Part shown: piece after piece, positions 6,267 to 12,607 of the stretch
Layout of the letters: each line of letters begins with the position of its first letter
Numbering within the stretch: position 1 is the stretch's first letter
Source: CAUSKK01 sp963533935
Lineage (GTDB): Bacteria > Pseudomonadota > Gammaproteobacteria > Cardiobacteriales > Cardiobacteriaceae
Length of the DNA stretch: 17,661 nt
Assembly (NCBI GenBank): GCA_963533935.1
Contig: CAUSQL010000027.1
Span: forward strand, 1 to 17,661
Direction of reading: 5' to 3'
The notes under the pieces: generated by a model
Database searches by the model: none
Told to the model about the DNA's origin: nothing
The model's input: the letters and a program-made list of their open reading frames with translations, nothing else
Made by a program: the position numbers and the translations under genes

Positions 6267-7301
6267 ATGAAAAAAACCCTACTTGTCCTGCTACTAAGCT
6301 GTTTGACCCTGGCCAGCGCCGACGAAACCGGCGATAAGAAAGAGAATGCCACCGCGGCTGATACTACCCAGGAAACGGCTTCCGGCCGTTCCACCCAGGA
6401 AACGACCCCCGGTCGTTCCACTCAGGAAACGGCTCCCGGCCGTTCTACCCAAGAAACGACCCCCGGTCGTTCCACTCAGGAAATCATCGACACGGCCCCC
6501 GCCGACGCCTGGCGCACCCCTGACCCGGCCCAGCTGCTCTATCTGAACACGGCCAAGGGCACGGTGGTCTTTGAACTGGCGCCGGACTTCGCCCCGGAAC
6601 ACGTGGCGCAAATCAAGCTGCTGGCGGGGAAGCGCTTCTGGGACGACACCCATATTTACCGCGTGCAGGACAACTATGTGGCGCAGTTCGGCGACGCCAA
6701 CGCGGAGGATAAGGAGAAGGCCAAACCGCTCCCCACGGAAATTAAGACCCTGCCCGACGAATACAGCCGCCCGGTGGCCGGCCTGGACTTTAAGGCAATC
6801 CCGGACAAGGACGGCTGGGCCGAGCAGGTGGGCTTTGTGAACGGCTTTCCGGTGGGCCGCGAGGGCGACGAGGCCTGGCTGACCCACTGCTACGGCGCCC
6901 TGGGCGTGGGCCGCAACGACCCGCCGGACAACGGCAACGGCAGCGAACTCTACGTGGTCATTGGCCAATCTCCGCGCTATCTGGACCGCAACATCGCCCT
7001 GGTGGGCCGGGTGATTTACGGCGCCGGCGTGCTCAGTTCCCTGCCGCGCGGCACCAACAATAACGCCGGCTATGCGGGCTACTACAATAGCCCGGACGAA
7101 TTCACGCCGGTGAAAAGTGTCCGCCTCGGCAGCGAGGTGCCCGAGAATGAGCGGCTGCCGTTGCAGGTGATGAAGACCGACAGTCCGGCCTTCGCTGAAC
7201 TGGTGGAATCGCGGCGTAACCGCAGCGGCGACTGGTTTAAGCGCCGGGCCAATTACACGGACATTTGCAATATCGACATTCCCAGTCGGCTGCAAAAATA
7301 G
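6267..7301 (+). CDS. Secreted cyclophilin-type peptidyl-prolyl isomerase
   Basis: A 344-residue protein. Residues 1-18 form a signal peptide ending in ASA, giving export to the periplasm; LLSC at 9-12 is a weaker lipobox alternative. Residues 34-69 are four copies of a nine-residue linker unit (TQETxPGRS type). The cyclophilin fold follows: LNTAKGTVVFEL (93-104), IYRVQDNYVAQFGDAN (130-145) with the expected catalytic arginine, GALGVGRNDPPDNGNGSELY (210-229), and YLDRNIALVGRVIYG (238-252). Such enzymes isomerise Xaa-Pro bonds and assist folding of exported proteins. ATG 6267 follows GAGGA. A clear terminator follows the stop. It is GC-rich, unlike the divergent cas operon, and shows no link to it. 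Confidence 0.85.
   Translation: MKKTLLVLLLSCLTLASADETGDKKENATAADTTQETASGRSTQETTPGRSTQETAPGRSTQETTPGRSTQEIIDTAPADAWRTPDPAQLLYLNTAKGTVVFELAPDFAPEHVAQIKLLAGKRFWDDTHIYRVQDNYVAQFGDANAEDKEKAKPLPTEIKTLPDEYSRPVAGLDFKAIPDKDGWAEQVGFVNGFPVGREGDEAWLTHCYGALGVGRNDPPDNGNGSELYVVIGQSPRYLDRNIALVGRVIYGAGVLSSLPRGTNNNAGYAGYYNSPDEFTPVKSVRLGSEVPENERLPLQVMKTDSPAFAELVESRRNRSGDWFKRRANYTDICNIDIPSRLQK
6366..6473 (+). repeat. Four tandem 27-bp coding repeats
   Basis: Four in-frame 27-base units encode T-Q-E-T-[AT]-[SP]-G-R-S, followed by a partial fifth (TQE). Units 1 and 3 resemble each other in wobble bases, as do 2 and 4, which suggests duplication of a two-unit block. They extend the linker between the signal peptide and the isomerase domain and are likely variable in copy number. 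Confidence 0.9.
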
Positions 7302-7306
7302 CTCTG

Positions 7307-7331
7307 AACCCAGCTCCGCGCTGGGTTTTTT
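7307..7331 (+). terminator. Rho-independent terminator of the cyclophilin gene
   Basis: AACCCAGC (7307-7314) pairs with GCTGGGTT (7320-7327) around a five-base loop and is followed by a T run. It begins six bases after the stop codon. Confidence 0.85.
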
Positions 7332-7343
7332 ACTCCAGAAGGG

Positions 7344-7383
7344 ACTTAAACATACAGCCAAAGCGCCCTTGCGTCTGTATAAA
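7344..7383. repeat. Palindromic repeat family 1, half copy
   Basis: Only the right half is present: TTAAACATACAGCC, AAGCGCCC, then a decayed outer end (GTCTGTATAAA). A left-end fragment of another copy (TACCGACAGCCGGGCG) follows at 7389-7404. Confidence 0.65.
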
Positions 7384-7426
7384 TGCCATACCGACAGCCG
7401 GGCGGGCCTCCCCCTAAAAATCAGGC

Positions 7427-7496
7427 GGGCGCGCTTCTCCTGCATGTATTAAGGGCCTTAATTACATACAGGGGAAGCGCCCGTCCGTTTGTAAAT
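7427..7496. repeat. Palindromic repeat family 1, copy with CTTCTCC/GGGGAAG arms
   Basis: GCGCTTCTCCTGCATGTATTA pairs across a short centre with TAATTACATACAGGGGAAGCGC, followed by the outer end CCGTCCGTTTGTAAAT. It lies between the cyclophilin terminator and the frameshifted small gene. Confidence 0.8.
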
Positions 7497-7537
7497 TACC
7501 CCTAAAGCTGGCGCATAACGCGTCCTTCACTAAAACC

Positions 7538-7751
7538 ATGAAAAAGCTGATTTCCCTCAGCTGCTGGTCAGAGCTGGTCGACGCTGAAAAATTCCTGCGT
7601 ACAGCCCTTCGGGGTAGCGGACATCAAATTAGAGGAAAGCCGCAACGGCGGCAGCTACGGCATTTACGTGCTATTTACCGACGGACAGACGCTTCCCCTG
7701 TATGTATTAGTCATAAATACATACAGGGGAAGCGCTCCATTGTTTGTTTAA
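7538..7751 (+). pseudogene. Frameshifted small gene, end replaced by a palindromic repeat
   Basis: Frame 1 begins MKKLISLSCWSELVDAEKFL (7538-7597). From about 7599 the sensible reading moves one base over and continues VQPFGVADIKLEESRNGG..., then SYGIYVLFTDG. The last part (about 7674-7751) is the translation of a family 1 palindromic repeat, whose outer end provides the TAA. The join of two protein-like segments in different frames suggests a one-base insertion in a former small cytosolic protein. No clear Shine-Dalgarno site precedes the ATG. I do not recognise the family. A sequencing error or a programmed frameshift could also explain it. Confidence 0.45.
7674..7750. repeat. Palindromic repeat family 1, overlapping the MFS stop codon
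   Basis: The outer end TTTACCGACGGACAG, the inner arm GCTTCCCCTGTATGTATTA and its complement, then GTTTGTTTAA. The right end supplies the stop codon of the minus-strand transporter gene (7750-7748) and that of the broken plus-strand gene. Confidence 0.8.
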
Positions 7752-9070
7752 CCATTATTTATAGCTTCCAGCGTCCGCCCCTTGGTCTCTTCGCCAAGTA
7801 GGACGATGACCAGCACCACCGCCGCCAGCACCAGCGCAAACATTAAAAATATTCGGCTAAAGCCCTGAGGGTTGCCGCTCATGGCTGCCACCGCCAGCGG
7901 CGCGCCAATGCCCCCGAGGCGGCCGATGGCTCCAGCCCAGCCGGACCCGAAGGCGCGGCAGTGCACCGGGTAGAGTTCCGGCGTGTAGGTGTAGAGCACG
8001 CCCCAGGCGCCCAGGTTAAAGAAGGACATCAGGCTACCCCACCACATGATTTCTCCGTTGCTGGCGCTGCCACCGAAGCAGTAGGCACAGACGGCGCAGG
8101 CGCCGAGGAAGGCGGCCAGGGTAATTTTGCGGCCGATTACTTCCACCAGCACGGCGGCGGTGAAATAGCCGGGCAGCTGCGCCAGAATCATCACCAGCAC
8201 ATAGCGAAAACTCTTCACCACCGTAAAACCCTGGTCGGCCAGCAGCTTCGGCAGCCAGGTGAAAATGCCGTAGTAGGAAAAGACGATGCCGAACCAAATC
8301 AGCCACAGCAGCAAAGTGCGCCGCGCCAGCGGCCCCTGCCACAGTTCCAGCAGCCGGTTCTTCGCTTTGGCCAGCGGCGCCGGGGCAATGGCCGTAGCTG
8401 CCGGGATTAAACCGGCCTGCCGTTCCAAATCACAGACCAGCTGGTGCGCCTCCGCCAACCGCTTGGCGTTAATGAGGTAGGGCACAGATTCCGGCAGCCG
8501 TTTCCAGATGAAAAAGGCGTACAGCAGCGGCGCTGCCCCGGCTCCGAAGGCGCTGCGCCAGCCGTAGGCGGGGATTAAATAGTAGGCAATGAGCGCGGCG
8601 GCCAGCCAACCTAGAGCCCAGAAACTTTCCAGCAGCACGATGAAACGGCCCCGCAGCCGCGCCGGCGCATATTCACTGACCAAAGCCACCGCCACCGGCA
8701 GCTGGCCGCCGAGGCCGAAGCCCACCCAGAAGCGGCACAGCAGCAGCGTGTCCAGATTCCACGCCAGGGCGCAGAGGCCGGTGGCGGCGCCGTAGATAAG
8801 CATGGTGATTACGAAGACGTTGCGGCGGCCATAGCGGTCGGCGAACCAGCCGCTGAGCACGGCGCCCAGGGCCATGCCGATGAAGCCGATGCTGACAATC
8901 CAGCCGACCTGGAAGCCGCTCAGGCTCCACTCCGTGGCCAGGGGCGCGAGGACGAAGGAAATCATGCCCGTATCCATGGCGTCGAAGAGCCAGCCGAGGC
9001 CGACCAGGGCCAGCAGGCGGTAGTGGAAGCGGGATAGGGGTAGGGCCTGAAGGCGGCTAAGTATGTCCAT
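7748..9070 (-). CDS. MFS transporter, organic acid/niacin-type symporter
   Basis: A 440-residue inner-membrane protein with about twelve hydrophobic segments. It carries the major facilitator loop motif GWFADRYGRR (74-83), and DAMDTG (30-35) in helix 1, similar to the D-x-x-D found in aromatic-acid and niacin symporters. SEYAPARLRGR follows helix 4, and the C-terminal end EETKGRTLE is the usual tail motif of the sugar/organic-acid MFS group. The substrate cannot be read from the sequence; a NiaP-like niacin or aromatic acid carrier is my best guess. ATG 9070 follows AAAGGA. It is divergent from the PepSY gene across an 82-base gap with a good -10 box, and its stop codon is formed by a dispersed repeat. 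Confidence 0.85.
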   Translation of the reverse strand: MDILSRLQALPLSRFHYRLLALVGLGWLFDAMDTGMISFVLAPLATEWSLSGFQVGWIVSIGFIGMALGAVLSGWFADRYGRRNVFVITMLIYGAATGLCALAWNLDTLLLCRFWVGFGLGGQLPVAVALVSEYAPARLRGRFIVLLESFWALGWLAAALIAYYLIPAYGWRSAFGAGAAPLLYAFFIWKRLPESVPYLINAKRLAEAHQLVCDLERQAGLIPAATAIAPAPLAKAKNRLLELWQGPLARRTLLLWLIWFGIVFSYYGIFTWLPKLLADQGFTVVKSFRYVLVMILAQLPGYFTAAVLVEVIGRKITLAAFLGACAVCAYCFGGSASNGEIMWWGSLMSFFNLGAWGVLYTYTPELYPVHCRAFGSGWAGAIGRLGGIGAPLAVAAMSGNPQGFSRIFLMFALVLAAVVLVIVLLGEETKGRTLEAINNG

Positions 9071-9100
9071 GGGAATCCTTTAGGTTTGGCAATGTGCTGG

Positions 9101-9129
9101 ATTATAGCGCTCACATTACAATGTGTTTA
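9101..9129 (-). promoter_or_regulatory. Promoter of the MFS gene
   Basis: On the minus strand TAAACA (9129-9124) and a perfect TATAAT (9106-9101) are separated by 17 bases, 30 bases before the ATG. The inverted repeat CACATT-AC-AATGTG (9112-9125) lies between and over these boxes and also over a possible TACAAT -10 (9117-9122) of the divergent PepSY gene, so a single regulator could act on both. Confidence 0.55.
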
Positions 9130-9152
9130 TTCACAACTGCGGAGGCAAATCC

Positions 9153-9500
9153 ATGAAGAAATCCCTAATGCTGGCGGCGCTGCTGGCGCTTTCCTTTAGT
9201 CCGGCGGCCCTGGCCAAGATTGGTGCGAAGGCGGCGGCGCGGGCGGCCCAGGCGGCGGTGGGCGGCCGGGTGGTGGACGTGGACTACGAACACCGCAAGC
9301 ACGGCCGCAGCTACTACAAGGTGGAAATCAAGAAGAACGGCCGGGAATACAAGGTTATCGTTGATGCGGAGAGCGGCCGGGTGCTGCGCAGCTGGCTCGA
9401 TGACGATGACGACGACCATAAATCGTCCCGCGGCAAGCACCACAAACACAAGCCGCACCGTCACCACGATGACGACGACGATGACGGCGACGACGATTGA
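9153..9500 (+). CDS. Periplasmic PepSY-domain protein with Asp/His-rich tail
   Basis: A 115-residue protein. Residues 1-21 are a signal peptide ending in ALA. A single PepSY-type domain follows (about 22-85), with KAAARAAQAAVGGRVVDVDY and YYKVEIKKNGREYKVIVDAESGRVL. The last 30 residues are a D-rich and H/K-rich tail (DDDDDD, HHKHKPHRHH, DDDDDDGDDD) that may bind divalent metal ions. PepSY proteins are thought to inhibit peptidases or sense the periplasm. I chose ATG 9153 because GGAGG lies just upstream and the signal peptide starts there; GTG 9123 would add ten residues. It is divergent from the MFS gene. The metal role is inference. Confidence 0.8.
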   Translation: MKKSLMLAALLALSFSPAALAKIGAKAAARAAQAAVGGRVVDVDYEHRKHGRSYYKVEIKKNGREYKVIVDAESGRVLRSWLDDDDDDHKSSRGKHHKHKPHRHHDDDDDDGDDD

Positions 9501-9521
9501 TTTTTAGCCTTTTTATTATTT

Positions 9522-9600
9522 ATACCGACGGACGGGCGCTTTGGTTGTATGTATTTAGAGCTTAAATTACATACAGCCAAAGCGCCCGGCTGTTTGTTAA
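9522..9600. repeat. Palindromic repeat family 1, copy after the PepSY gene
   Basis: ATACCGACGGACGGGCGCTT, GGTTGTATGTATTTA, a short centre, TAAATTACATACAGCC, AAAGCGCCCGGCTGTTTGTTAA. It starts 22 bases after the PepSY stop and may act as its transcription end. Confidence 0.85.
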
Positions 9601-9607
9601 TAAGACC

Positions 9608-9716
9608 GGCGGCGCCGGAGCAACGAAGTTGTGAAGAACCGCCGGCTGTTTACTAATAAAACAGGCGGCGCCTGAGCAACGAAGTTGCGAAGAACCGCCC
9701 GGCTGTTTGTAAATAA
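9608..9716. repeat. Hairpin repeat family 2, two tandem units
   Basis: Two units of about 56 bases (9608-9663, 9664-9716) read GGCGGCGCC-[GT]GAGCAACGAAGTTG-GAAGAACCGCC, then GGCTGTTT-TAA-like ends. The centre GCAAC-GAA-GTTGC and the outer GGCGG/CCGCC arms form hairpins. The right end is the same GGCTGTTTGTAA module that ends family 1 repeats. This run fills the gap between the PepSY gene and the next ORF, with no gene inside. Confidence 0.8.
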
Positions 9717-9734
9717 CCCCTTAGACCATTAATT

Positions 9735-10007
9735 ATGAACCTTAAAGACCAACAAACCCTGGGCTACCACGAGGTATACGAGCTGGGCGGCACCGGCTTC
9801 GCCTACACCTACGCCCTGAAGCGCGCCGGCGACGAATACCTCAGCTACTACGACCGGGCGCCCATCGACGTCTGGGACACGCCCGAGGACGGCCCGGAGC
9901 CGGAAATTCTCCGCTGGCCCAGCCTGGCCGCGGCCCTTGCCCACCTGCAACGCCACGGCGCCGACCCGGAGCGCTTTCGCCCCTTTAAGGGTTGTAAACC
10001 GCTGTGA
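9735..10007 (+). CDS. Small conserved-looking unknown protein, 90 residues
   Basis: The protein starts MNLKDQQTLGYHEVYELGG and ends RFRPFKGCKPL; it has no signal peptide or membrane segment and is rich in Tyr, Asp and Pro, so it is probably cytosolic. The ATG has no clear Shine-Dalgarno site. Its stop overlaps the start of the next ORF as TGATG, so the two are likely translated together. The GC-rich codon use matches the neighbourhood. I recognise no family. Confidence 0.6.
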   Translation: MNLKDQQTLGYHEVYELGGTGFAYTYALKRAGDEYLSYYDRAPIDVWDTPEDGPEPEILRWPSLAAALAHLQRHGADPERFRPFKGCKPL

Positions 10008-10282
10008 TGGAACGGCTGCTGGCGGCGCTGGCGCCTCTCAATCGGGCGCAGCTGCGGGCCTGGCTGGCGACCTTGCCGCCGCCGCTACAACCGGAGGAAC
10101 GCTGGCTGCCGGAGGCGGACGTGTATTGCTGGCACTGGCACGGCAAGCGCGGCGAACTGCGCATGGAAACCTGGGGCACCGGGTGGGAGGCCCGCGACCC
10201 GTTCACGGCGGCGGAAGCGGCAGAGCTGGAAGAGCGGCTGCTGGCCACCCTAAACCTATGGACAGGCGGTTCTTCGACCTGA
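10007..10282 (+). CDS. Small unknown protein, 91 residues, coupled to the preceding gene
   Basis: ATG 10007 shares its A with the TGA of the upstream gene; a GTG at 10004 is a less likely start. The product begins MERLLAALAPLNRAQLRAWL, is Leu/Ala/Trp/Glu-rich, and seems helical at both ends around YCWHWHGKRGELRMETWGTGW. Its last eight residues (LWTGGSST) and its stop come from a family 2 hairpin repeat that begins at 10264, so the native C-terminus may have been replaced. No family is recognised. Confidence 0.6.
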   Translation: MERLLAALAPLNRAQLRAWLATLPPPLQPEERWLPEADVYCWHWHGKRGELRMETWGTGWEARDPFTAAEAAELEERLLATLNLWTGGSST

Positions 10283-10356
10283 AGGTCTCAGGCGCTGCTT
10301 CTTCGACCTGACGGTCTCAGTGCTGCGCTGTTCTTCGACCTGAAGGTCTCAGGCGC
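10264..10356. repeat. Hairpin repeat family 2, three tandem units
   Basis: TTCTTCGACCTGAAGGTCTC begins units at 10270 and 10331, and a one-base variant (GACGGTC) at 10299. GACCT-GA-AGGTC is a local palindrome. The frame GGCGGTTCTTCG...CTCAGGCGC matches the reverse complement of the units at 9608-9716, with a different loop sequence in the middle. Confidence 0.75.
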
Positions 10357-10363
10357 ATCTTGC

Positions 10364-10443
10364 TTTACAAACAGATGGGCGCTTTGGTTGTATGTAATTT
10401 AGGCGCTAAATACATACACCCTAAGCGCCTGTCCGTTTGTAAA
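10364..10443. repeat. Palindromic repeat family 1, full copy
   Basis: TTTACAAACAGATGGGCGCTT, GGTTGTATGTAATTTA, TAAATACATACACC, TAAGCGCCTGTCCGTTTGTAAA. Both outer ends are intact, so this is one of the two clearest examples of the full inverted-repeat design. Confidence 0.9.
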
Positions 10444-10445
10444 AT

Positions 10446-10490
10446 CGGGCGCGTGAGCGCAGCGAACAACCGCCCGTCCGTTTGTAAAAC
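10446..10490. repeat. Hairpin repeat family 2, single unit with family 1 end
   Basis: CGGGCGCGTGAGCGCAGCG, AACAACCGCCCGTCCGTTTGTAAAAC. It abuts the previous family 1 copy and ends in the same CCGTTTGTAAA module. Confidence 0.6.
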
Positions 10491-10494
10491 GCAT

Positions 10495-10578
10495 TTATTT
10501 CGCGAACGGTTCCTTCCAGCGCTGCAGTAATTCTGACAAGGGCGCTTTAGTATCTAAACCACTATTTACGCCGGCAAT
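10495..10578 (-). pseudogene. Possible C-terminal remnant of an unknown gene
   Basis: Between two repeat copies, the minus strand reads IAGVNSGLDTKAPLSELLQ, then RWKEPFAK and TAA (10497-10495). The segment looks like a protein C-terminus but has no start codon and is preceded by an in-frame TGA. It may be what is left of a gene broken by repeat insertion, or chance. Otherwise 10491-10598 holds nothing I can name. Confidence 0.3.
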
Positions 10579-10598
10579 TCAGTCGGTCGTTGCCTAGT

Positions 10599-10676
10599 TT
10601 ACAAACAGCCGGGCGCTTAGTCTGTATGTTTAAAACCCTATTAAACATACAACCAAAGCGCCCGCCCGTCGGTAAA
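10599..10676. repeat. Palindromic repeat family 1, full copy
   Basis: TTTACAAACAGCCGGGCGCTT, AGTCTGTATGTTTAA, a short centre, TTAAACATACAACCA, AAGCGCCCGCCCGTCGGTAAA. It lies in the gap before the convergent alkylation repair gene and shows both inverted ends. Confidence 0.9.
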
Positions 10677-10698
10677 TGGCTTTACTGGCTCAGCTCCC

Positions 10699-11355
10699 TT
10701 AATCCAGATATTTGCTGGCTTCGCGCACGCTCAGCCGGCTTAGGCCGGCCCGGTGTTCGGCCAGATAGGCGCGCACCCAGGCCGCATCGGTCTTGCTGTA
10801 TTGGCGCAGGGCCCAGCCCATAGCCTTATTGATAAAAAACTCCGTCGCGCCCAGATTATGGTTCAACACCGTGGCCAGCAGCCCCCGGTCGGTCTGCTCC
10901 TTGGCCAGCAGCTGGCAGGTGATGGCGGCGCGGCGCAGCCAGAAATCCTCCGCCTGCGCCATGGCAATTATTTCCGCCCGAACCGCCGGGCAGCGCTGCA
11001 CCAGGTGGCCGAGGGGCCAGATGAAGGCATCAATGCTGTCCCACCAGGCCTTGCGCACCATAAAACCCTGCAGACGCGGCAGGTCGCCCTCGTCCAGCTG
11101 GGACTGCTGGCTGCGCAGATAGTCCGTGGCCACGTACTGCAGTTCCCGGTAGGGATTGGCCCAGCAATCTTCCATGAAATGCCAGTTTAGGGGCTGGCCC
11201 CGGCCGGCGTGGATAAGGGGTTTAATCAGCCGCCGCCGCTCCGGCGTGGGGATACCGAGAAAGCTGAAGCGGTGCTTCATATAGGCGGCCATTGGCGCCG
11301 CCCGGGCCGGGTCAGCGGCCGGGTTCAGGGCATTCAGAATGTCCGTAACGTCCAT
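10699..11355 (-). CDS. AlkD-type DNA alkylation repair glycosylase
   Basis: A 218-residue cytosolic protein of HEAT-like helical repeats. The AlkD family removes bulky or charged alkylated bases such as 3-methyladenine and 7-methylguanine. The catalytic segment KAWWDSID (102-109) provides Trp105 and Asp109, matching Trp109 and Asp113 of the Bacillus cereus enzyme, and WLRRAAI (139-145) provides the conserved arginine. The length is close to family members of about 230 residues. ATG 11355 opens the gene 49 bases downstream of argD on the same strand; a half repeat fills the gap, so it may be read through from the arginine operon or have its own promoter. Confidence 0.88.
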   Translation of the reverse strand: MDVTDILNALNPAADPARAAPMAAYMKHRFSFLGIPTPERRRLIKPLIHAGRGQPLNWHFMEDCWANPYRELQYVATDYLRSQQSQLDEGDLPRLQGFMVRKAWWDSIDAFIWPLGHLVQRCPAVRAEIIAMAQAEDFWLRRAAITCQLLAKEQTDRGLLATVLNHNLGATEFFINKAMGWALRQYSKTDAAWVRAYLAEHRAGLSRLSVREASKYLD

Positions 11356-11363
11356 ATTAATTC

Positions 11364-11405
11364 TCGCTTAATACATACATAGAAGCGCTTACCCTGTTTG
11401 TAATT
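11364..11405. repeat. Palindromic repeat family 1, half copy at the argD stop
   Basis: Only the right half is present: CGCTTAATACATACATAGAAGCGCTT then ACCCTGTTTGTAATTTA, in the argD-alkD gap. It runs into the argD stop codon (11407-11405). Confidence 0.75.
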
Positions 11406-12598
11406 TACCAGTGGCGCGCCAGTACCCGTTCCAGAATCTCCAGCAGCGTCTCGATGTGTTCCCGCTGCACGATGAGCGGCGGCGCAAAGCGCAGCACCTG
11501 GCCGGCGGTGCAGTTGATGATAAGCCCTTCCCGTAGGCAATCATCAACAATGGCGCGGCCGGGCTCGGTCAGCTCCATGGCCAGCAGCAGGCCCAGCCCC
11601 CGCACTTCACGGATATGGGCGGGGTAACGGGCCTGTAGCCGTTCCAGACCTTCCCGCAGCAGGGCGCCCATCGCCTTGACGTGATTGAGGAAATCCGGCC
11701 GGGCCACCGTGTCCAGCACCACATTGGCCGCCGCACAGGCCAGCGGATTACCACCGAAGGTGGTGCCGTGGTCGCCGGGGCCGAAGCAGGCGGCCACCTC
11801 GTCGCGGGCACAGAAGGCGCCGATGGGCACGCCGCCGCCCAGCCCCTTGGCCAGGGTAACGATGTCGGGGCGCAGGCCGAAGTGTTCATAGGCGAAGAAA
11901 TGGCCGCAACGGCCCACGCCACTCTGAATTTCATCGAGGATTAGCAGGGCGCCGTGGCTGTCGCACAGCGCCCGCACCTGGGCCAGATACTCGCGGCTGG
12001 GCACATGCACGCCGCCTTCCCCCTGCACCGTTTCCAGCAGCACGGCGCAGGTGTTTTCATTCATCGCCGCCGCCAGCGCCGCGCCGTCGCCGTAGGGCAC
12101 GTGGCTGAAGCCCGCCGGCAGCGGGCCGAAGCCCTGCTGGTATTTGGGCTGGCCGGTGGCGGTCAGGGTGGCCAGGGTGCGGCCGTGAAAGCTGGCGGTG
12201 GCGCTGATGATGTGGTACTTGTCCGGACTCCGGCGCTGGCCGTAGCGGCGCGCCAGCTTAATGGCGCCCTCATTGGCTTCGGCGCCGGAATTGGCAAAGA
12301 AGGCCTTGCCGAGGCCGCTCAGCCGCACCAGCTTTTCCGCCGCCTCGGCCTGGACGGCGGTGTAGTAAAGGTTGGAACAATGGATTAGGCGGCCGGCCTG
12401 TTCAGCGATGGCGGCCACCAGCGGCGGGTAGCCGTGGCCGAGCACGTTCACGGCAATGCCGGCGAGAAAGTCCAGGTAGCGCCGGCCGTCCTGGCCGTAG
12501 AGATAGACGCCTTCGCCCCGGTCGAGAATGAGCGGGTAGCGTTGGTAAACGGCCAGATAGTTCTGCGCGTCCCGTTGGTAAATGTCGTTGTTGGTCAT
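11405..12598 (-). CDS. argD: Acetylornithine aminotransferase
   Basis: A 397-residue class III aminotransferase that converts N-acetylglutamate semialdehyde to N-acetylornithine, using pyridoxal phosphate and glutamate in the cytosol. NSGAEANE (103-110) binds the cofactor phosphate, LDEIQSGVGR (221-230) holds Asp222 that contacts the ring nitrogen, and Lys251 in TLAKGLGGGVPIG forms the Schiff base. The length is normal. ATG 12598 follows AGGGA. It is the last of four arg genes, nine bases after the argB stop. Members of this family can also act on succinyl-diaminopimelate, but the neighbours make the arginine role clear. Confidence 0.95.
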   Translation of the reverse strand: MTNNDIYQRDAQNYLAVYQRYPLILDRGEGVYLYGQDGRRYLDFLAGIAVNVLGHGYPPLVAAIAEQAGRLIHCSNLYYTAVQAEAAEKLVRLSGLGKAFFANSGAEANEGAIKLARRYGQRRSPDKYHIISATASFHGRTLATLTATGQPKYQQGFGPLPAGFSHVPYGDGAALAAAMNENTCAVLLETVQGEGGVHVPSREYLAQVRALCDSHGALLILDEIQSGVGRCGHFFAYEHFGLRPDIVTLAKGLGGGVPIGAFCARDEVAACFGPGDHGTTFGGNPLACAAANVVLDTVARPDFLNHVKAMGALLREGLERLQARYPAHIREVRGLGLLLAMELTEPGRAIVDDCLREGLIINCTAGQVLRFAPPLIVQREHIETLLEILERVLARHW

Positions 12599-12607
12599 GG
12601 GATTTCC

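Noticed and set aside
6294..7445. Long minus-strand open frame opposite the cyclophilin gene
   Set aside because: It is low-complexity, Val/Ala/Arg/Gly-rich and mirrors the codon pattern of the real gene on the plus strand.
7384..7500. Possible tRNA or riboswitch in the repeat-rich gap
   Set aside because: The pairing is fully explained by the palindromic repeat family, and no tRNA-like loops are present.
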